This document shows, piece after piece, positions 25,243-34,345 of a DNA stretch of 46,830 nucleotides. The first letter of the stretch is position 1; each line of letters opens with the position of its first letter. The stretch is taken from assembly GCF_910585425.1 (NCBI RefSeq), contig NZ_CAJUCP010000049.1, positions 1-46,830 on the forward strand. The letters run 5' to 3'. The notes beneath the pieces are model-generated. The model was not told the DNA's origin. It did not search any database and was given only the letters and a program-made list of their open reading frames with translations. The stretch is from an uncultured Acetatifactor sp. GTDB taxonomy: Bacteria; Bacillota; Clostridia; Lachnospirales; Lachnospiraceae. Both the position numbers and the translations under genes were made by a program.

Positions 25243-25950
25243 CTATTCCAGTGAGAAAATCACCGTCACATCTCCACTTCCAAGTGCCTCCTCCCAACTG
25301 GTCAGATCATCAATATGCCCCAATCTCGTGTAGCTCCAAGAATTGGAACCATAAAAAATAACAATCTGGTTCCCATTGTATAAGACGATATCCCCGGCCT
25401 GTGTCGTGGTCTGGCTGTTGCTGGCTGGAAGGCTTGTTCCCAGAGAGCCTACCTTTTCAAAGCCGGAATAATCGCTCATCTGAATCACGACAGGGTTCTC
25501 CCGCATCATTTCCACCAAAGCAGACACAGCTTCATTCTCTTCCAATGTGGCTGAAAATACCACATCACCAACCTGCACATTCATATTTGTCACTGTATTC
25601 TCCTCCGTATTATTCTGAATATCTGTTTCTGCCGCACCTGTTTCATTCATCTCGGTTTCCTGCACAGATTCGGCTTCACTTGCAGCCTCCACTGATTCTG
25701 CCGCGGTTTCATTTTCATCAACCATGGTACTCTCCGGCATCGTTTCAGCCGCAGTATCCGTAAAATCCATAGCCACAGATGATTCATCTGCATTCTCTGA
25801 GCCGTTCAAAATATCAGATTGTGAGGAACCCTCTATCGTGGAAGGCTCTGCCTGACGGCCGGGTGTCTGGGCCTGTGTATCGTTCTTTCCACAGGCTGCC
25901 ATAAAAGACAGGACTATAGCCAGATACAAAACTGTATAAAATTTTCTCAT
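25243..25950 (-). CDS. Lipoprotein with cyclophilin-like domain (1)
   Basis: A 235-residue secreted lipoprotein with signal peptide MRKFYTVLYLAIVLSFMAAC (lipobox MAAC, Cys20). A ~100-residue acidic, Ser/Thr/Glu-rich linker follows, then a C-terminal Cyclophil_like2-type domain (about 125-235: VQVGDVVFSATLEENEA, GDIVLYNGNQIVIFYG). Domains of this fold in bacterial oxidoreductase clusters are of unknown activity; they lack evidence for prolyl isomerase function. A paralog lies at 29002-29667. AAGGAG is about 10 nt before the ATG. It is probably the last gene of the leftward LysE/MATE/DUF3737 run. Confidence 0.75.
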   Translation of the reverse strand: MRKFYTVLYLAIVLSFMAACGKNDTQAQTPGRQAEPSTIEGSSQSDILNGSENADESSVAMDFTDTAAETMPESTMVDENETAAESVEAASEAESVQETEMNETGAAETDIQNNTEENTVTNMNVQVGDVVFSATLEENEAVSALVEMMRENPVVIQMSDYSGFEKVGSLGTSLPASNSQTTTQAGDIVLYNGNQIVIFYGSNSWSYTRLGHIDDLTSWEEALGSGDVTVIFSLE

Positions 25951-25987
25951 CGCTCATCTGCTCCTTTTTCAACTTTTTCACATAATT

Positions 25988-26590
25988 TCATATCTGGATT
26001 GCCCTTATAAAAACAAGGATTCCAAACAAGCTCAACACTACTCCGAAAATCCGGTTCATCTTCTGGAAGCTGTCCGCCCGTTTCTTCTTTCTGGCCAGGG
26101 CAACCGCAGCGGCAAGCCCTCCCCACCAGAGATAGGTTCCAACAAACACCCCCAAAACTACCAGCCATCCACTGGCTTTTGTGTTGTCCCCTGCAATGCC
26201 AAACCAGGAAAAGGCAAACAGAAAGGTCAGGATTGCCGCCGGATTCGTAATCCCTACCGCAAAAGAAGAAAGAAACATCCGCACCTTTCCAGACACTACC
26301 GGGACTTCCGCCGCCTCTCCTTTTCGGAATAGCAGTCTGATTCCCATAAACAGGACAATGGTTCCTCCCACCAGATGAATAGCAGTCTGATATTGCAGAA
26401 GAAAATCTGAAATTATGGTCAGACCGAAAGCTCCGATTGCCGCATAGATGCAGTCCGCTACAGAAGAACCCATTCCTGTGAGAAGCCCTGCCTGTATCCC
26501 ATGCTCCCATGTTCTCTGTACAGTCATGGCTCCCACAGCCCCTACCGGCAACCCGAAGATCAGTCCAATCAAAATACCTTTCAAAAACAT
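25988..26590 (-). CDS. LysE/RhtB family exporter
   Basis: A 200-residue membrane protein of the LysE superfamily, which exports amino acids or related small metabolites. There are six hydrophobic segments; the N-terminal motif GLIFGLPVGAVGAMTVQRT matches the family's GxxxGPxxL-type first helix, and SFAVGITNPAAILTFLFAF is the conserved G-[IV]-x-NP motif. The ATG at 26590 is favoured (AGAGG at 5 nt) over an in-frame GTG 6 bp upstream. It is separated from the upstream MATE gene by only 12 bp, so they are surely co-transcribed. Confidence 0.85.
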   Translation of the reverse strand: MFLKGILIGLIFGLPVGAVGAMTVQRTWEHGIQAGLLTGMGSSVADCIYAAIGAFGLTIISDFLLQYQTAIHLVGGTIVLFMGIRLLFRKGEAAEVPVVSGKVRMFLSSFAVGITNPAAILTFLFAFSWFGIAGDNTKASGWLVVLGVFVGTYLWWGGLAAAVALARKKKRADSFQKMNRIFGVVLSLFGILVFIRAIQI

Positions 26591-26602
26591 ATTCACCTCT
26601 TG

Positions 26603-27979
26603 TCATTCACTGCTCATTACTGTCAATGGTTTTAAACTTTTTCCAGATTCCTTTTTCCAAAGAATCATTCCCACAGGAATCACCAGCGCTTCTGCAAGCA
26701 CGAACGCCCACCAGATCAATGACAACTCACCAAACCCAGAGGCAGCTGCAATCAAAAGCACCGGCATGATTACCTGTCTGCCTAAAGTAAGCAGCATACT
26801 CTGGACTCCCATTCCCAATCCCTGGAAAGCGGATGAAAATGTAAGGCATACATTGGAGAGAAGATAGCTTACCGCCATGATCCGCAGAGCCGTCACGCCG
26901 ATCGCAATCATTTCTTCCGAAGCATCAAACAACAAAAGTACATGTTCCGGCACGATTTCCATAATGAGAAAAAATACACTGTAAAGAATAATGGAATACA
27001 GCATCGCCCACTGGCAGCTCTGATATATCCTTTCCGGCTTTTTTGCTCCATAATTGTACGCCACAATGGGAATCAGCCCGCTTCCCATGCCATTCACCCC
27101 GACAGTCACCAGCCCCTGTATTTTTACACAGGCTCCATAGACAGCAACTGCCGTAGGTGTAATGGCCATCAGGACTGAATTCACATAAATTGCCAACACA
27201 GAAGTAATTACCTGCACAAATGTACTTGGTATCCCAACTTTTAAGATTGCCGCCATACACCCTGTATCTGCCTTTATAGTAAAGCGGATTGGAATTTCCC
27301 TATTCCATCTGCGGTTTATAAAATACCCGGCAAAGCAGCCAATCCACTGGCCAATTACGGTAGCCAGAGCCGCACCTGCCGTCCCCATGGCCGGAAGACC
27401 AAAGTATCCGAAAATAAGGATTGGGTCTAACACCAAATTGGTGACAGAAGCGGCAGAAAGTGTAAATAGAAACAGCGATGCTTTGCCGCTTGCCATCACA
27501 AAACGGTCAAATACCCATTGTCCCATCATACCCAGGGAACCCAGCATACAGATCCGCAGGTATGGGATTCCATAACCCATAATTGTTTCGGCTCCGCCGG
27601 ACTGCCATCTGAAATATGGTTTCATCACGGTTATTTCCAGCATGACAACCAGTACCCATGCCAAAAATGCCAACACCAGAGCGGCTGACGCCGTTTTCAT
27701 TACTCTGTCTCCGTTCTTCTCTCCTAATGCCCTGGAGATTACCGCATTCAATCCTACGGCAATGCCAAGCCCCATGGCAGACATGATGATCTGAACCGGT
27801 GCCGCCAATGATAATGCGGTCAATGCCTCTTCTGATATCCTGGCAACAAACACGCTGTCCACGAAGTTATAAAGAGAATTGATCAGCAGAGAAATCATCA
27901 GCGGTAATCCCGTTTTCAGCACTAAACCTGATATTCTTGCCGTTCCCATAGGATTCTCTGGCGGCAGCATCTCTTCCAT
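26603..27979 (-). CDS. MATE family efflux transporter (third copy)
   Basis: A 458-residue MATE/MepA-like exporter with twelve predicted membrane segments and the duplicated MatE core (NSLYNFVDSVFVARISEEALTA; VYGACVKIQGLVTVGVNGMGSG in the second half). Glu and Asp residues in the first segments suggest an ordinary cation antiporter. The start at 27979 follows GGAGGT by 7 nt; the ORF opens 15 bp earlier without a site. It lies within the run DUF3737 - MATE - LysE (gaps 35 and 12 bp). It is not closely similar to the two MATE proteins at the left of the window. Confidence 0.9.
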   Translation of the reverse strand: MEEMLPPENPMGTARISGLVLKTGLPLMISLLINSLYNFVDSVFVARISEEALTALSLAAPVQIIMSAMGLGIAVGLNAVISRALGEKNGDRVMKTASAALVLAFLAWVLVVMLEITVMKPYFRWQSGGAETIMGYGIPYLRICMLGSLGMMGQWVFDRFVMASGKASLFLFTLSAASVTNLVLDPILIFGYFGLPAMGTAGAALATVIGQWIGCFAGYFINRRWNREIPIRFTIKADTGCMAAILKVGIPSTFVQVITSVLAIYVNSVLMAITPTAVAVYGACVKIQGLVTVGVNGMGSGLIPIVAYNYGAKKPERIYQSCQWAMLYSIILYSVFFLIMEIVPEHVLLLFDASEEMIAIGVTALRIMAVSYLLSNVCLTFSSAFQGLGMGVQSMLLTLGRQVIMPVLLIAAASGFGELSLIWWAFVLAEALVIPVGMILWKKESGKSLKPLTVMSSE

Positions 27980-28014
27980 GCAAAATACCTCCATTCAATA
28001 AGCCAAAAGAAGTG

Positions 28015-28899
28015 TCAGGCGGTTTTTTCAGACGGAATGGTACATGTCGCTTTTACTTCTTTTAATCCGCCAATCATTACCTCTCCTTTTGCATGTTCGT
28101 CATCCATGATCACTTCTCCCACTTCCGGCACACAAATCCGGCCGGACAGTGGATTTTTGATACTGTCAACCTTTGTTGTAATAACTGCATCCACTTCCGA
28201 TTTCTCGAAAGCAAGGTCGGTATCCACCATTTCACAATCAATCAATTTCAGGTTTTTGCAGTAACACAGAGGCTGCGTCCCGATAATCTTACAGCGAATC
28301 AGTGTCAGGCCGTCAGAGTACCATGCCAGATATTCCCCTTTGACCACACTGTCTTTGACGGTTATGTTTTCCCCATGCCAGAACGCATCCTTCGTATCAA
28401 ATACACAGTTCTCAAAGGTGGCGTTTTTGATATACTGGAAAGAATATTTACCCTTAAACTCCACGCCACGGAATACCAAGTCTTCTGAACGCATCATAAA
28501 ATACTCGCTGACTGCCGTAGTATCTTCCATTCGGATTCCCCTGACAGACCAGCCAAACTCCGGAGAGATGATATCGCAGTTTTTGACCACAACGTCACTA
28601 CACTCCCTGAGCGCCTTGATGCCATGCAGCTTCGTATCCGTAATCTCTACATGGTCGGAATACCAGAGAGCCGCCCTGCAACTTTGCGTCATTTCCGAAT
28701 CCTTAATAGAAAGCCCATGGTCATGCCAGAAGGGATAGCGCAGATTGAAAAAGCAATGCGCCGTTTCGATATTCTTTCCCTCTTTGAAGGCGCTCTCTCC
28801 ATCTGCCGGCCCGTCAAAAGAACAGTTTTGTACCAACACATTCTCGCTTCCATAAAGAACACGCTCCATGTCAAAAGTCTGATTTTCAATTACTTTCAT
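28015..28899 (-). CDS. DUF3737 right-handed beta-helix protein
   Basis: A 294-residue protein with short repeating strand units (VLVQNCSF, VEITDTKL, VVVKNCDI, LVFRGVEF, ATFENCVF, ITVKDSVV, LTLIRCKI, LKLIDCEM), which is the pattern of a right-handed parallel beta-helix. Overall it matches the DUF3737 family, widespread in Firmicutes and often next to MATE or oxidoreductase genes; the biochemical role is unknown. There is no signal peptide. GGAGG with 8-nt spacing selects the ATG at 28899. First gene of the MATE-LysE run; 102 bp separate it from the next upstream gene. Confidence 0.8.
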   Translation of the reverse strand: MKVIENQTFDMERVLYGSENVLVQNCSFDGPADGESAFKEGKNIETAHCFFNLRYPFWHDHGLSIKDSEMTQSCRAALWYSDHVEITDTKLHGIKALRECSDVVVKNCDIISPEFGWSVRGIRMEDTTAVSEYFMMRSEDLVFRGVEFKGKYSFQYIKNATFENCVFDTKDAFWHGENITVKDSVVKGEYLAWYSDGLTLIRCKIIGTQPLCYCKNLKLIDCEMVDTDLAFEKSEVDAVITTKVDSIKNPLSGRICVPEVGEVIMDDEHAKGEVMIGGLKEVKATCTIPSEKTA

Positions 28900-29001
28900 C
28901 TTAATTTCCTCCACTCAACTTCATATATTTTTTAGGTTTCTTTACATAGCTTGATGTTTGTTCAAGCAACAGGGGTTACAGAACTGTAAACGATTCTTAT
29001 T

Positions 29002-29667
29002 TTACGGCTGGGATATCTGGATAATCTTATTTCCCCACCCTTCCAGCACAGGGTTTTCCTCCACAGCAGTCACAAACTCCTCTGTGGCATCAAATGTACC
29101 AATCTTGGTATATTCTGCCGAAATCTCCGCGTCATGGTAAAACAGGACGATACGGTTTGGGTCAGAGTAAAACACATCACCTGCTTTTGCCTCTGTCACG
29201 GTCTCCGGATTGTCAGATGGGATATCATACCTGCTGGGAATATCGTAATACTGCAGCACGCTGTAATCCACATCATCATCCCTCTCATAAATGGGAAGCC
29301 GCCAGTCAGAAGTACCTACATATCTGGCAATAGCTGCCGCTGTTTCATTATCCAGAAGGGTCATCATAAATGCCTTCCCATTGTCCCCAAACCGGACTTC
29401 CAACTGTGTGCTCCCAGTTTCTGCTGTCTGATTCTGATCATCCTGGTTTTCTGTGCCGGATGTTCCCTCTGTATCAGCTGTTCCTTCTGTTCCGGCAGTA
29501 TCTTCCGGCCTTTGTGTTTCTATCACTCCGGCTCCGCCTGCATCGGCAATCGTATCTCTGCCATCTTCCCCATCATCCTGGCCGCATCCTGCCAGAAGCA
29601 CAGCAGAAAGTGCCATAGCCGCCATCATTTTCATTCCTTTTTTTGTCTTGTAATGATTTCTTTTCAT
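29002..29667 (-). CDS. Lipoprotein with cyclophilin-like domain (2)
   Basis: A 221-residue lipoprotein: signal peptide with lipobox LLAGC (Cys28 from the chosen start), a Gly/Thr/Glu-rich linker with imperfect repeats (TAGTEGTADTEGTSGTE), then a Cyclophil_like domain (about 105-215; DVFYSDPNRIVLFYHDAEIS). It is related to the lipoprotein at 25243-25950 in architecture and in the final domain, where both have the G/NxxxIVxFY motif. Two further in-frame ATGs (codons 12 and 14) could also be starts, giving a shorter n-region. It lies between the ABC operon and the DUF3737 run. Confidence 0.75.
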   Translation of the reverse strand: MKRNHYKTKKGMKMMAAMALSAVLLAGCGQDDGEDGRDTIADAGGAGVIETQRPEDTAGTEGTADTEGTSGTENQDDQNQTAETGSTQLEVRFGDNGKAFMMTLLDNETAAAIARYVGTSDWRLPIYERDDDVDYSVLQYYDIPSRYDIPSDNPETVTEAKAGDVFYSDPNRIVLFYHDAEISAEYTKIGTFDATEEFVTAVEENPVLEGWGNKIIQISQP

Positions 29668-29742
29668 TTTCTCTTCATCCTTTCAATATTTTGTTGCAGT
29701 GCCATATCATATGCCGTCTTTTTTCACGCTCTAACTCCCATC

Positions 29743-29760
29743 CGCCCGCTTCAGCGGGCG
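29743..29760 (-). terminator. GC hairpin after ABC transporter operon
   Basis: CGCCCGC (29743-29749) pairs with GCGGGCG (29754-29760) around a 4-nt loop, 34 bp after the permease stop. There is no T-run directly downstream on the minus strand, so termination strength is uncertain. Confidence 0.5.
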
Positions 29761-29794
29761 TACAGATCAAGATGATGAAATTTCTGATTTCACA

Positions 29795-32179
29795 CTATTC
29801 TGCCGTCAGTACATTCATATCCTCCTTTCTGATCCTGCCTGCCAAAAGCCAGGCAAAACCCAGAAACAGGAATGTAACGGTGAGTCCTGGGAAAAGAATG
29901 CTTCCAGGCGTATTTCCTGACGCGAAATTGCTGATTCCGGCAAGCCGCATAACAGATGAAACAATCACATCCGTAAAGCAGACTGCCGCCAATGTCCCAA
30001 TCGCTGCCCCAACTGCTGACACAAGCCCAAACCGCAATGCAAAAGATAAACGGAGCATTTCCACGGAGCAGCCTATGGATTTATAGATCCCGATATCTTT
30101 CCGTTCCGTATCCAGAATCCTTGCCCCCGCCATTCCCGTAACAATGCAGACAAATACCGCACTTACTCCATACAGGAAGAATATCAACAGATGCATGGCG
30201 GAAATAATCCCGAAAAGCCCCGGCCAGGAGTTCTCATGGACATGCACATCTCCTCCATAGGTCTGTTCCAGTTCCTCCGTGAGCGCCTGTTTCCGGGATG
30301 TGTCACTTAAAAAATAGTGATAGCACCACAAACGGCTGTCATCCTCTCCGATGGAGAGATATCCCTCTCTGCTCATCCCTAAGTTTGCCCCCATATCATT
30401 GGCACAGTGGTAAATCCCTGAAACTCTGAACTCCCTGCTTCCTTTATTTCCCCGGACTGTCACCAGATCCCCTACTTCTGCTCCCAGATCTGCCGCCAGA
30501 ACCTCTGTCAGCACCACTTCATCCTTTTCTCTACATGTCTGTCCTGCGCTGATATGGAACCGCTCAGGCTCCGTGATCACATTAGCCGTATAATTTGTCC
30601 CGTTTACTGACACACTGGGCATGGCCAGCATATAACTGTCTGTAATATCCGTGTAGGAAAGCACCACCTGCTCCATCTCCTGCGCCGGGAGTTTTCCCAG
30701 AACCTGCACGCCCAGGTCAAGGTCTGCCGGGTTAAAAGCATCCATCATCCCCTTCCCGTCCACTCCCAGCCAGCCGTTGATTCTGCCTGCCAGGGAAGCG
30801 AAGAACACTAGCATAGCCGCCACCAGACAGGCGCTGATATAACGCCTTCTCCCTGTCAGAACCTGGCGCAGCGCCAGATGGAAAGTAAGCCCCTTTGCCC
30901 GGATGGCCGGAATCCTGCGCTTGTATTCCATGTGCTTTCTTAAGTTACCCTGATCCCCGGCTTCCCTGCGGATCGCAGCCATAGGAGAAATCCTGCCAAG
31001 CCTCCCAAGACACAGGACACAAAATCCTGCGGATAGCAGCAAGAGTATGGTCAAAACACCCATACTGGGCAGAATCGGGAAACAGATAGGAAACAACACC
31101 CCTGTGGTAGTGACCATCAACCTGCTGATCTGTCCCGATACCGGAACTGCAAGGAGCATTCCCAGCACCACACCGCTTCCCACAGCTGCCATATACTGCA
31201 TCATTACCTGCCCTGCCAGCTGCTTTCCGGTAAACCCGATGGTTTTCAGGATGCCGAAATTTTTCCATTCCTGCTCTACCAGCCCGGAAATGCTATGTCC
31301 CATCACCGCCAGAGCCGCTCCCAACAATACCACTGCAAAAGCTGCAAAAAGCGCACTGAAAGCATTCTGTAGAACCACCATGAAGCCTGCGATAGTTTCC
31401 GCGCTGTGGATAAATTCCGTATACATGGAAAGCGGCGTATTTGTGGTCAATACCCTATTCATCTCTGAAACGGTAATCCCTTCCGCCGTTTCAATGTGAA
31501 TCATGCTCCCATTCCTTGCCAAAGCATCCATACCGCTTTCTTCTATGATAGATAGAATCTTCTCATATGTTTTTTCCGAAATCAGAAATCCCTTCATCCC
31601 AATCATAGAGCTGCCCATAAAAGGATCTTCATAATATCCCGCCACGGTAAGGCTGATATTCCTCCCGCTCCTGGCTATGGGAAATGTAATTGCATCACCA
31701 GGCTCCAGATCCATCATGGATTTCATGGAAGAGGAAACATACACTTCCTGCTCTCCGATTTCTTCCGGAGCTTTTGCATATTCAGAAAGGCTGTTTTCAA
31801 AGAAACGATACCTGCTCCGGGTAGGAATCCCAATCTCCGCAGATATCCACGGGATCAGCTGTCCCTCACTGTCAGATTCCACGCCGTTTGCCTCATATTC
31901 CGAAAAAATCAGCCTCTGAACCGTTGCATCCTCCACCCCTTCTTGTTTCCGGATGCTTTCCAACAGAAATTCCATATCCGGTACATCGGCTGTCCATGCG
32001 GTAAGGTCCCCAAACCCAGCCCTCCCCATCTCTTCCCGGATATAACTGTTTCCTGCAAAAGCAGTCATCAGTACCACAGTCAGGGAAAGCGCCGTCAGAA
32101 ACAAAAGGACTCCGATTCCAAAAAGAGTACCCTTATGCCTTTTCATTCCTGCCCGGATTATCATCTGATTTTCCAACAT
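29795..32179 (-). CDS. ABC transporter permease, double FtsX domain
   Basis: A 794-residue permease of the FtsX/MacB superfamily, with an N-terminal anchor (about 18-43), a large extracellular MacB_PCD-like domain (about 44-260), a first FtsX membrane block (about 265-400, with FGILKTIGFTGKQL), a second anchor and extracellular domain (about 440-670), and a second FtsX block (about 675-790, DIGIYKSIGCSVEML). This double-FtsX layout is typical of Gram-positive exporters of lipids, peptides or lipoproteins that work by mechanotransmission. The ATPase gene is 10 bp upstream. AAGGAGG precedes the ATG. The substrate is unknown; the operon partners suggest an acyl compound. Confidence 0.88.
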   Translation of the reverse strand: MLENQMIIRAGMKRHKGTLFGIGVLLFLTALSLTVVLMTAFAGNSYIREEMGRAGFGDLTAWTADVPDMEFLLESIRKQEGVEDATVQRLIFSEYEANGVESDSEGQLIPWISAEIGIPTRSRYRFFENSLSEYAKAPEEIGEQEVYVSSSMKSMMDLEPGDAITFPIARSGRNISLTVAGYYEDPFMGSSMIGMKGFLISEKTYEKILSIIEESGMDALARNGSMIHIETAEGITVSEMNRVLTTNTPLSMYTEFIHSAETIAGFMVVLQNAFSALFAAFAVVLLGAALAVMGHSISGLVEQEWKNFGILKTIGFTGKQLAGQVMMQYMAAVGSGVVLGMLLAVPVSGQISRLMVTTTGVLFPICFPILPSMGVLTILLLLSAGFCVLCLGRLGRISPMAAIRREAGDQGNLRKHMEYKRRIPAIRAKGLTFHLALRQVLTGRRRYISACLVAAMLVFFASLAGRINGWLGVDGKGMMDAFNPADLDLGVQVLGKLPAQEMEQVVLSYTDITDSYMLAMPSVSVNGTNYTANVITEPERFHISAGQTCREKDEVVLTEVLAADLGAEVGDLVTVRGNKGSREFRVSGIYHCANDMGANLGMSREGYLSIGEDDSRLWCYHYFLSDTSRKQALTEELEQTYGGDVHVHENSWPGLFGIISAMHLLIFFLYGVSAVFVCIVTGMAGARILDTERKDIGIYKSIGCSVEMLRLSFALRFGLVSAVGAAIGTLAAVCFTDVIVSSVMRLAGISNFASGNTPGSILFPGLTVTFLFLGFAWLLAGRIRKEDMNVLTAE

Positions 32180-32189
32180 TTTCGCCTCC

Positions 32190-32960
32190 TTACCAGCGTA
32201 ATCCGGAAAGCCACTGGCTTACGTCTCTTTCCCGCTGCTTTTCTTCCATTTCGTTATAAGGCTCCAAAGCCAGCTCATCACATATTTTTCCATCCTCCAG
32301 ATACAAGATCCTGTTTCCTCTAACGGCTGCCCGCAGATCATGGGTCACCATCAGGATGCTCTGACCTTTCCGGTTCAAATCGGTCAAAAGGCCAAGGACT
32401 TCACGGGTATTTGCCTGATTCAGTGCGCCCGTCGGCTCATCGGCAAACAACAGGCCGGGCTTCCCAATCATAGCTCTGGCGATAGCTGCCCTTTGTGCCT
32501 CACCCCCGGATACCTGGGATGGCAGTCTGTTTTTTGCTTCCTCCACATCCATCTGCCGCAGGAGATTTTCCGCCCTCTCCCTTACCTTTTCGGCGCTGTC
32601 CTTTTTGCTAACATATCCCGCCACCAATACGTTTTCCAAAAGTGTCAGGCTGCTCACCAGATGGGTCTGCTGGAATACAAACCCAAACTCCTCTGCCCTT
32701 AGCCTCCCCATCCGTTTTTCTGAAAAGCTGCTGATTTCCTTATCCCGGTAAAGCACACGCCCTCCGGTTATGTGATCCATGCCGCCAAGCATATACAAAA
32801 GTGTAGATTTTCCGGCTCCCGAAGGCCCCATAATGACAGTAAAGTCTTTTTCAAATATTTTGATGTCAATTCCGTCAAGAACTTTTATCTCTGTCTTTCC
32901 CTGATGAAAAGTCCTGGTGATTTTTTCTCCCTGTAATATCACATTTTTCACACCTCTCAT
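32190..32960 (-). CDS. ABC transporter ATP-binding protein (MacB/LolD type)
   Basis: A 256-residue ATPase with Walker A GPSGAGKS (about 46-53), Q-loop (FVFQQTH), signature VSGGEAQR, Walker B LLFADEP and H-loop VTHD; the LolD/MacB group is shown by the GxDxxxxG and HLVSSLTLLENV segments. It energises the FtsX permease encoded immediately downstream. Its ATG overlaps the stop of the CoA ligase (ATGA), so translation is coupled. Confidence 0.92.
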   Translation of the reverse strand: MRGVKNVILQGEKITRTFHQGKTEIKVLDGIDIKIFEKDFTVIMGPSGAGKSTLLYMLGGMDHITGGRVLYRDKEISSFSEKRMGRLRAEEFGFVFQQTHLVSSLTLLENVLVAGYVSKKDSAEKVRERAENLLRQMDVEEAKNRLPSQVSGGEAQRAAIARAMIGKPGLLFADEPTGALNQANTREVLGLLTDLNRKGQSILMVTHDLRAAVRGNRILYLEDGKICDELALEPYNEMEEKQRERDVSQWLSGLRW

Positions 32961-34309
32961 GCCACCTTTCCTTTTAGAATCAAAGGTTTTTTCCCTGTTT
33001 TTTTATCCGGCAGGATCATATCCACAAAATTTACATAAAACTGCACATATTCCAGTTTTTTCTCTTTCAAAATCTTCCTCATCTGATGCAGCATCTCCTG
33101 CCGGATATATTCTCTGGAAGCGCTGCTGTCTGTTTCCGCATACATTTCAAAGGTATCTTTTGTTGTCTGCCGGAACTGGTAATCTTTCAAGCCTTCAATA
33201 CAGAACCCTTCAATCGCTAAGGGATGCAGAAATTCCCGTTCCCCCGTTCTATTCTCAAACCACAGCACATCGTCGTTTCTTCCCAACAGGCCTACCGCTC
33301 TGGTAAATGGCGGTTCGCCTTCCCTCGCAGCCTCCAATGTCAGATGGTCCAAAAGGCGGTAACGGATCAAGGGCTGTGTGTAATTGTACAAGCAGGTCAG
33401 ATACATCACTCCGTTTTCCACTTCAATCAGGTTCAGATCATCAAAAAGAACCATTCCCTTTTCCGGATCTGTCTCTACCCCCAGAGCCAAAGACTCACTG
33501 GCACCGTAGATATTTACAATCGTCGTCTGAAATACCTTCTCCAGGTACTTCCGCAAAGTCTCATTAAGCGGCTCTCCACAGGAGATTACCCTTTGGATGT
33601 CTATGGCAACATCCCCCTTTTCCATAAGCTGCGCCAGAATCTTAATGGCGGACGGATACCCGATAACAATATTCGGTCTAAACTCCCTAATCTGTCTGAT
33701 CCATTCGGCAACCGGTGTCTTAATATCCAGATACATCTGCTCCGCTCCTACCCCACAGGTTCCATCTCCCACTGCCATAGCACCGCCATACCTTCCGTCC
33801 GTGGCAGCGATATAGATAATTTTGGGGCGTTTCATCAGAAGCCTCAAAATCCGTGGCATGGACATATCCCATAGAGCCGCCCGGATGATACCCAGAAGCA
33901 TCTGATTCCAGGCATCTTCATCATATACAAAATATCCGGGCTTTCCGGTGCTTCCGGAAGAATGAACCACATGATACTTTCCCTGATAGGGCTTTCGGTC
34001 TGTCGCCTCCTCTGCGTCAAATTTCCGTAAGTCTTCCTGTTTTAAATCAGGTACTGTGACCAGTTCATCGAAATGCTCCAAAAGCGCCTGCTTGTCGATG
34101 GCAGGAAAGCAGGAAAGAGGCAATGTATCCAGCTGTTCTTTCGCAATTCCTGCATTTTCAAAAGCTGCCCTGTAATAAGCGGAATGTTCCCATGCGAACC
34201 TGAGAATCCTTCGCAGTTTTTTCTCCTGCAGAGAACGCATCTTGCCGGCACTTAATTTCACATTCTTTTTCAGTCTGTATAAATCCTTTAAAATCTTTAA
34301 GTAGTTCAT
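32957..34309 (-). CDS. PaaK-like AMP-forming CoA ligase
   Basis: A 450-residue adenylate-forming enzyme of the phenylacetate-CoA ligase/coenzyme F390 synthetase family (PaaK), which activates a carboxylic acid through an acyl-adenylate. Visible motifs are the P-loop-like SSGSTGKPGYFVYD (about 125-138), the YGASES adenine motif and the C-terminal domain with the catalytic Lys region (KKTGKKPLILKG). Start at 34309: AGGAGG at 6 nt. It is in an operon between an N-acyl-amide hydrolase and an ABC transporter, so the acid it activates could be the one released by the hydrolase or one exported by the transporter; this is inference. Confidence 0.82.
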   Translation of the reverse strand: MNYLKILKDLYRLKKNVKLSAGKMRSLQEKKLRRILRFAWEHSAYYRAAFENAGIAKEQLDTLPLSCFPAIDKQALLEHFDELVTVPDLKQEDLRKFDAEEATDRKPYQGKYHVVHSSGSTGKPGYFVYDEDAWNQMLLGIIRAALWDMSMPRILRLLMKRPKIIYIAATDGRYGGAMAVGDGTCGVGAEQMYLDIKTPVAEWIRQIREFRPNIVIGYPSAIKILAQLMEKGDVAIDIQRVISCGEPLNETLRKYLEKVFQTTIVNIYGASESLALGVETDPEKGMVLFDDLNLIEVENGVMYLTCLYNYTQPLIRYRLLDHLTLEAAREGEPPFTRAVGLLGRNDDVLWFENRTGEREFLHPLAIEGFCIEGLKDYQFRQTTKDTFEMYAETDSSASREYIRQEMLHQMRKILKEKKLEYVQFYVNFVDMILPDKKTGKKPLILKGKVA

Positions 34310-34345
34310 TTCCTTCCTCCTGATAAAAATGCTGTGTAGATTCAC

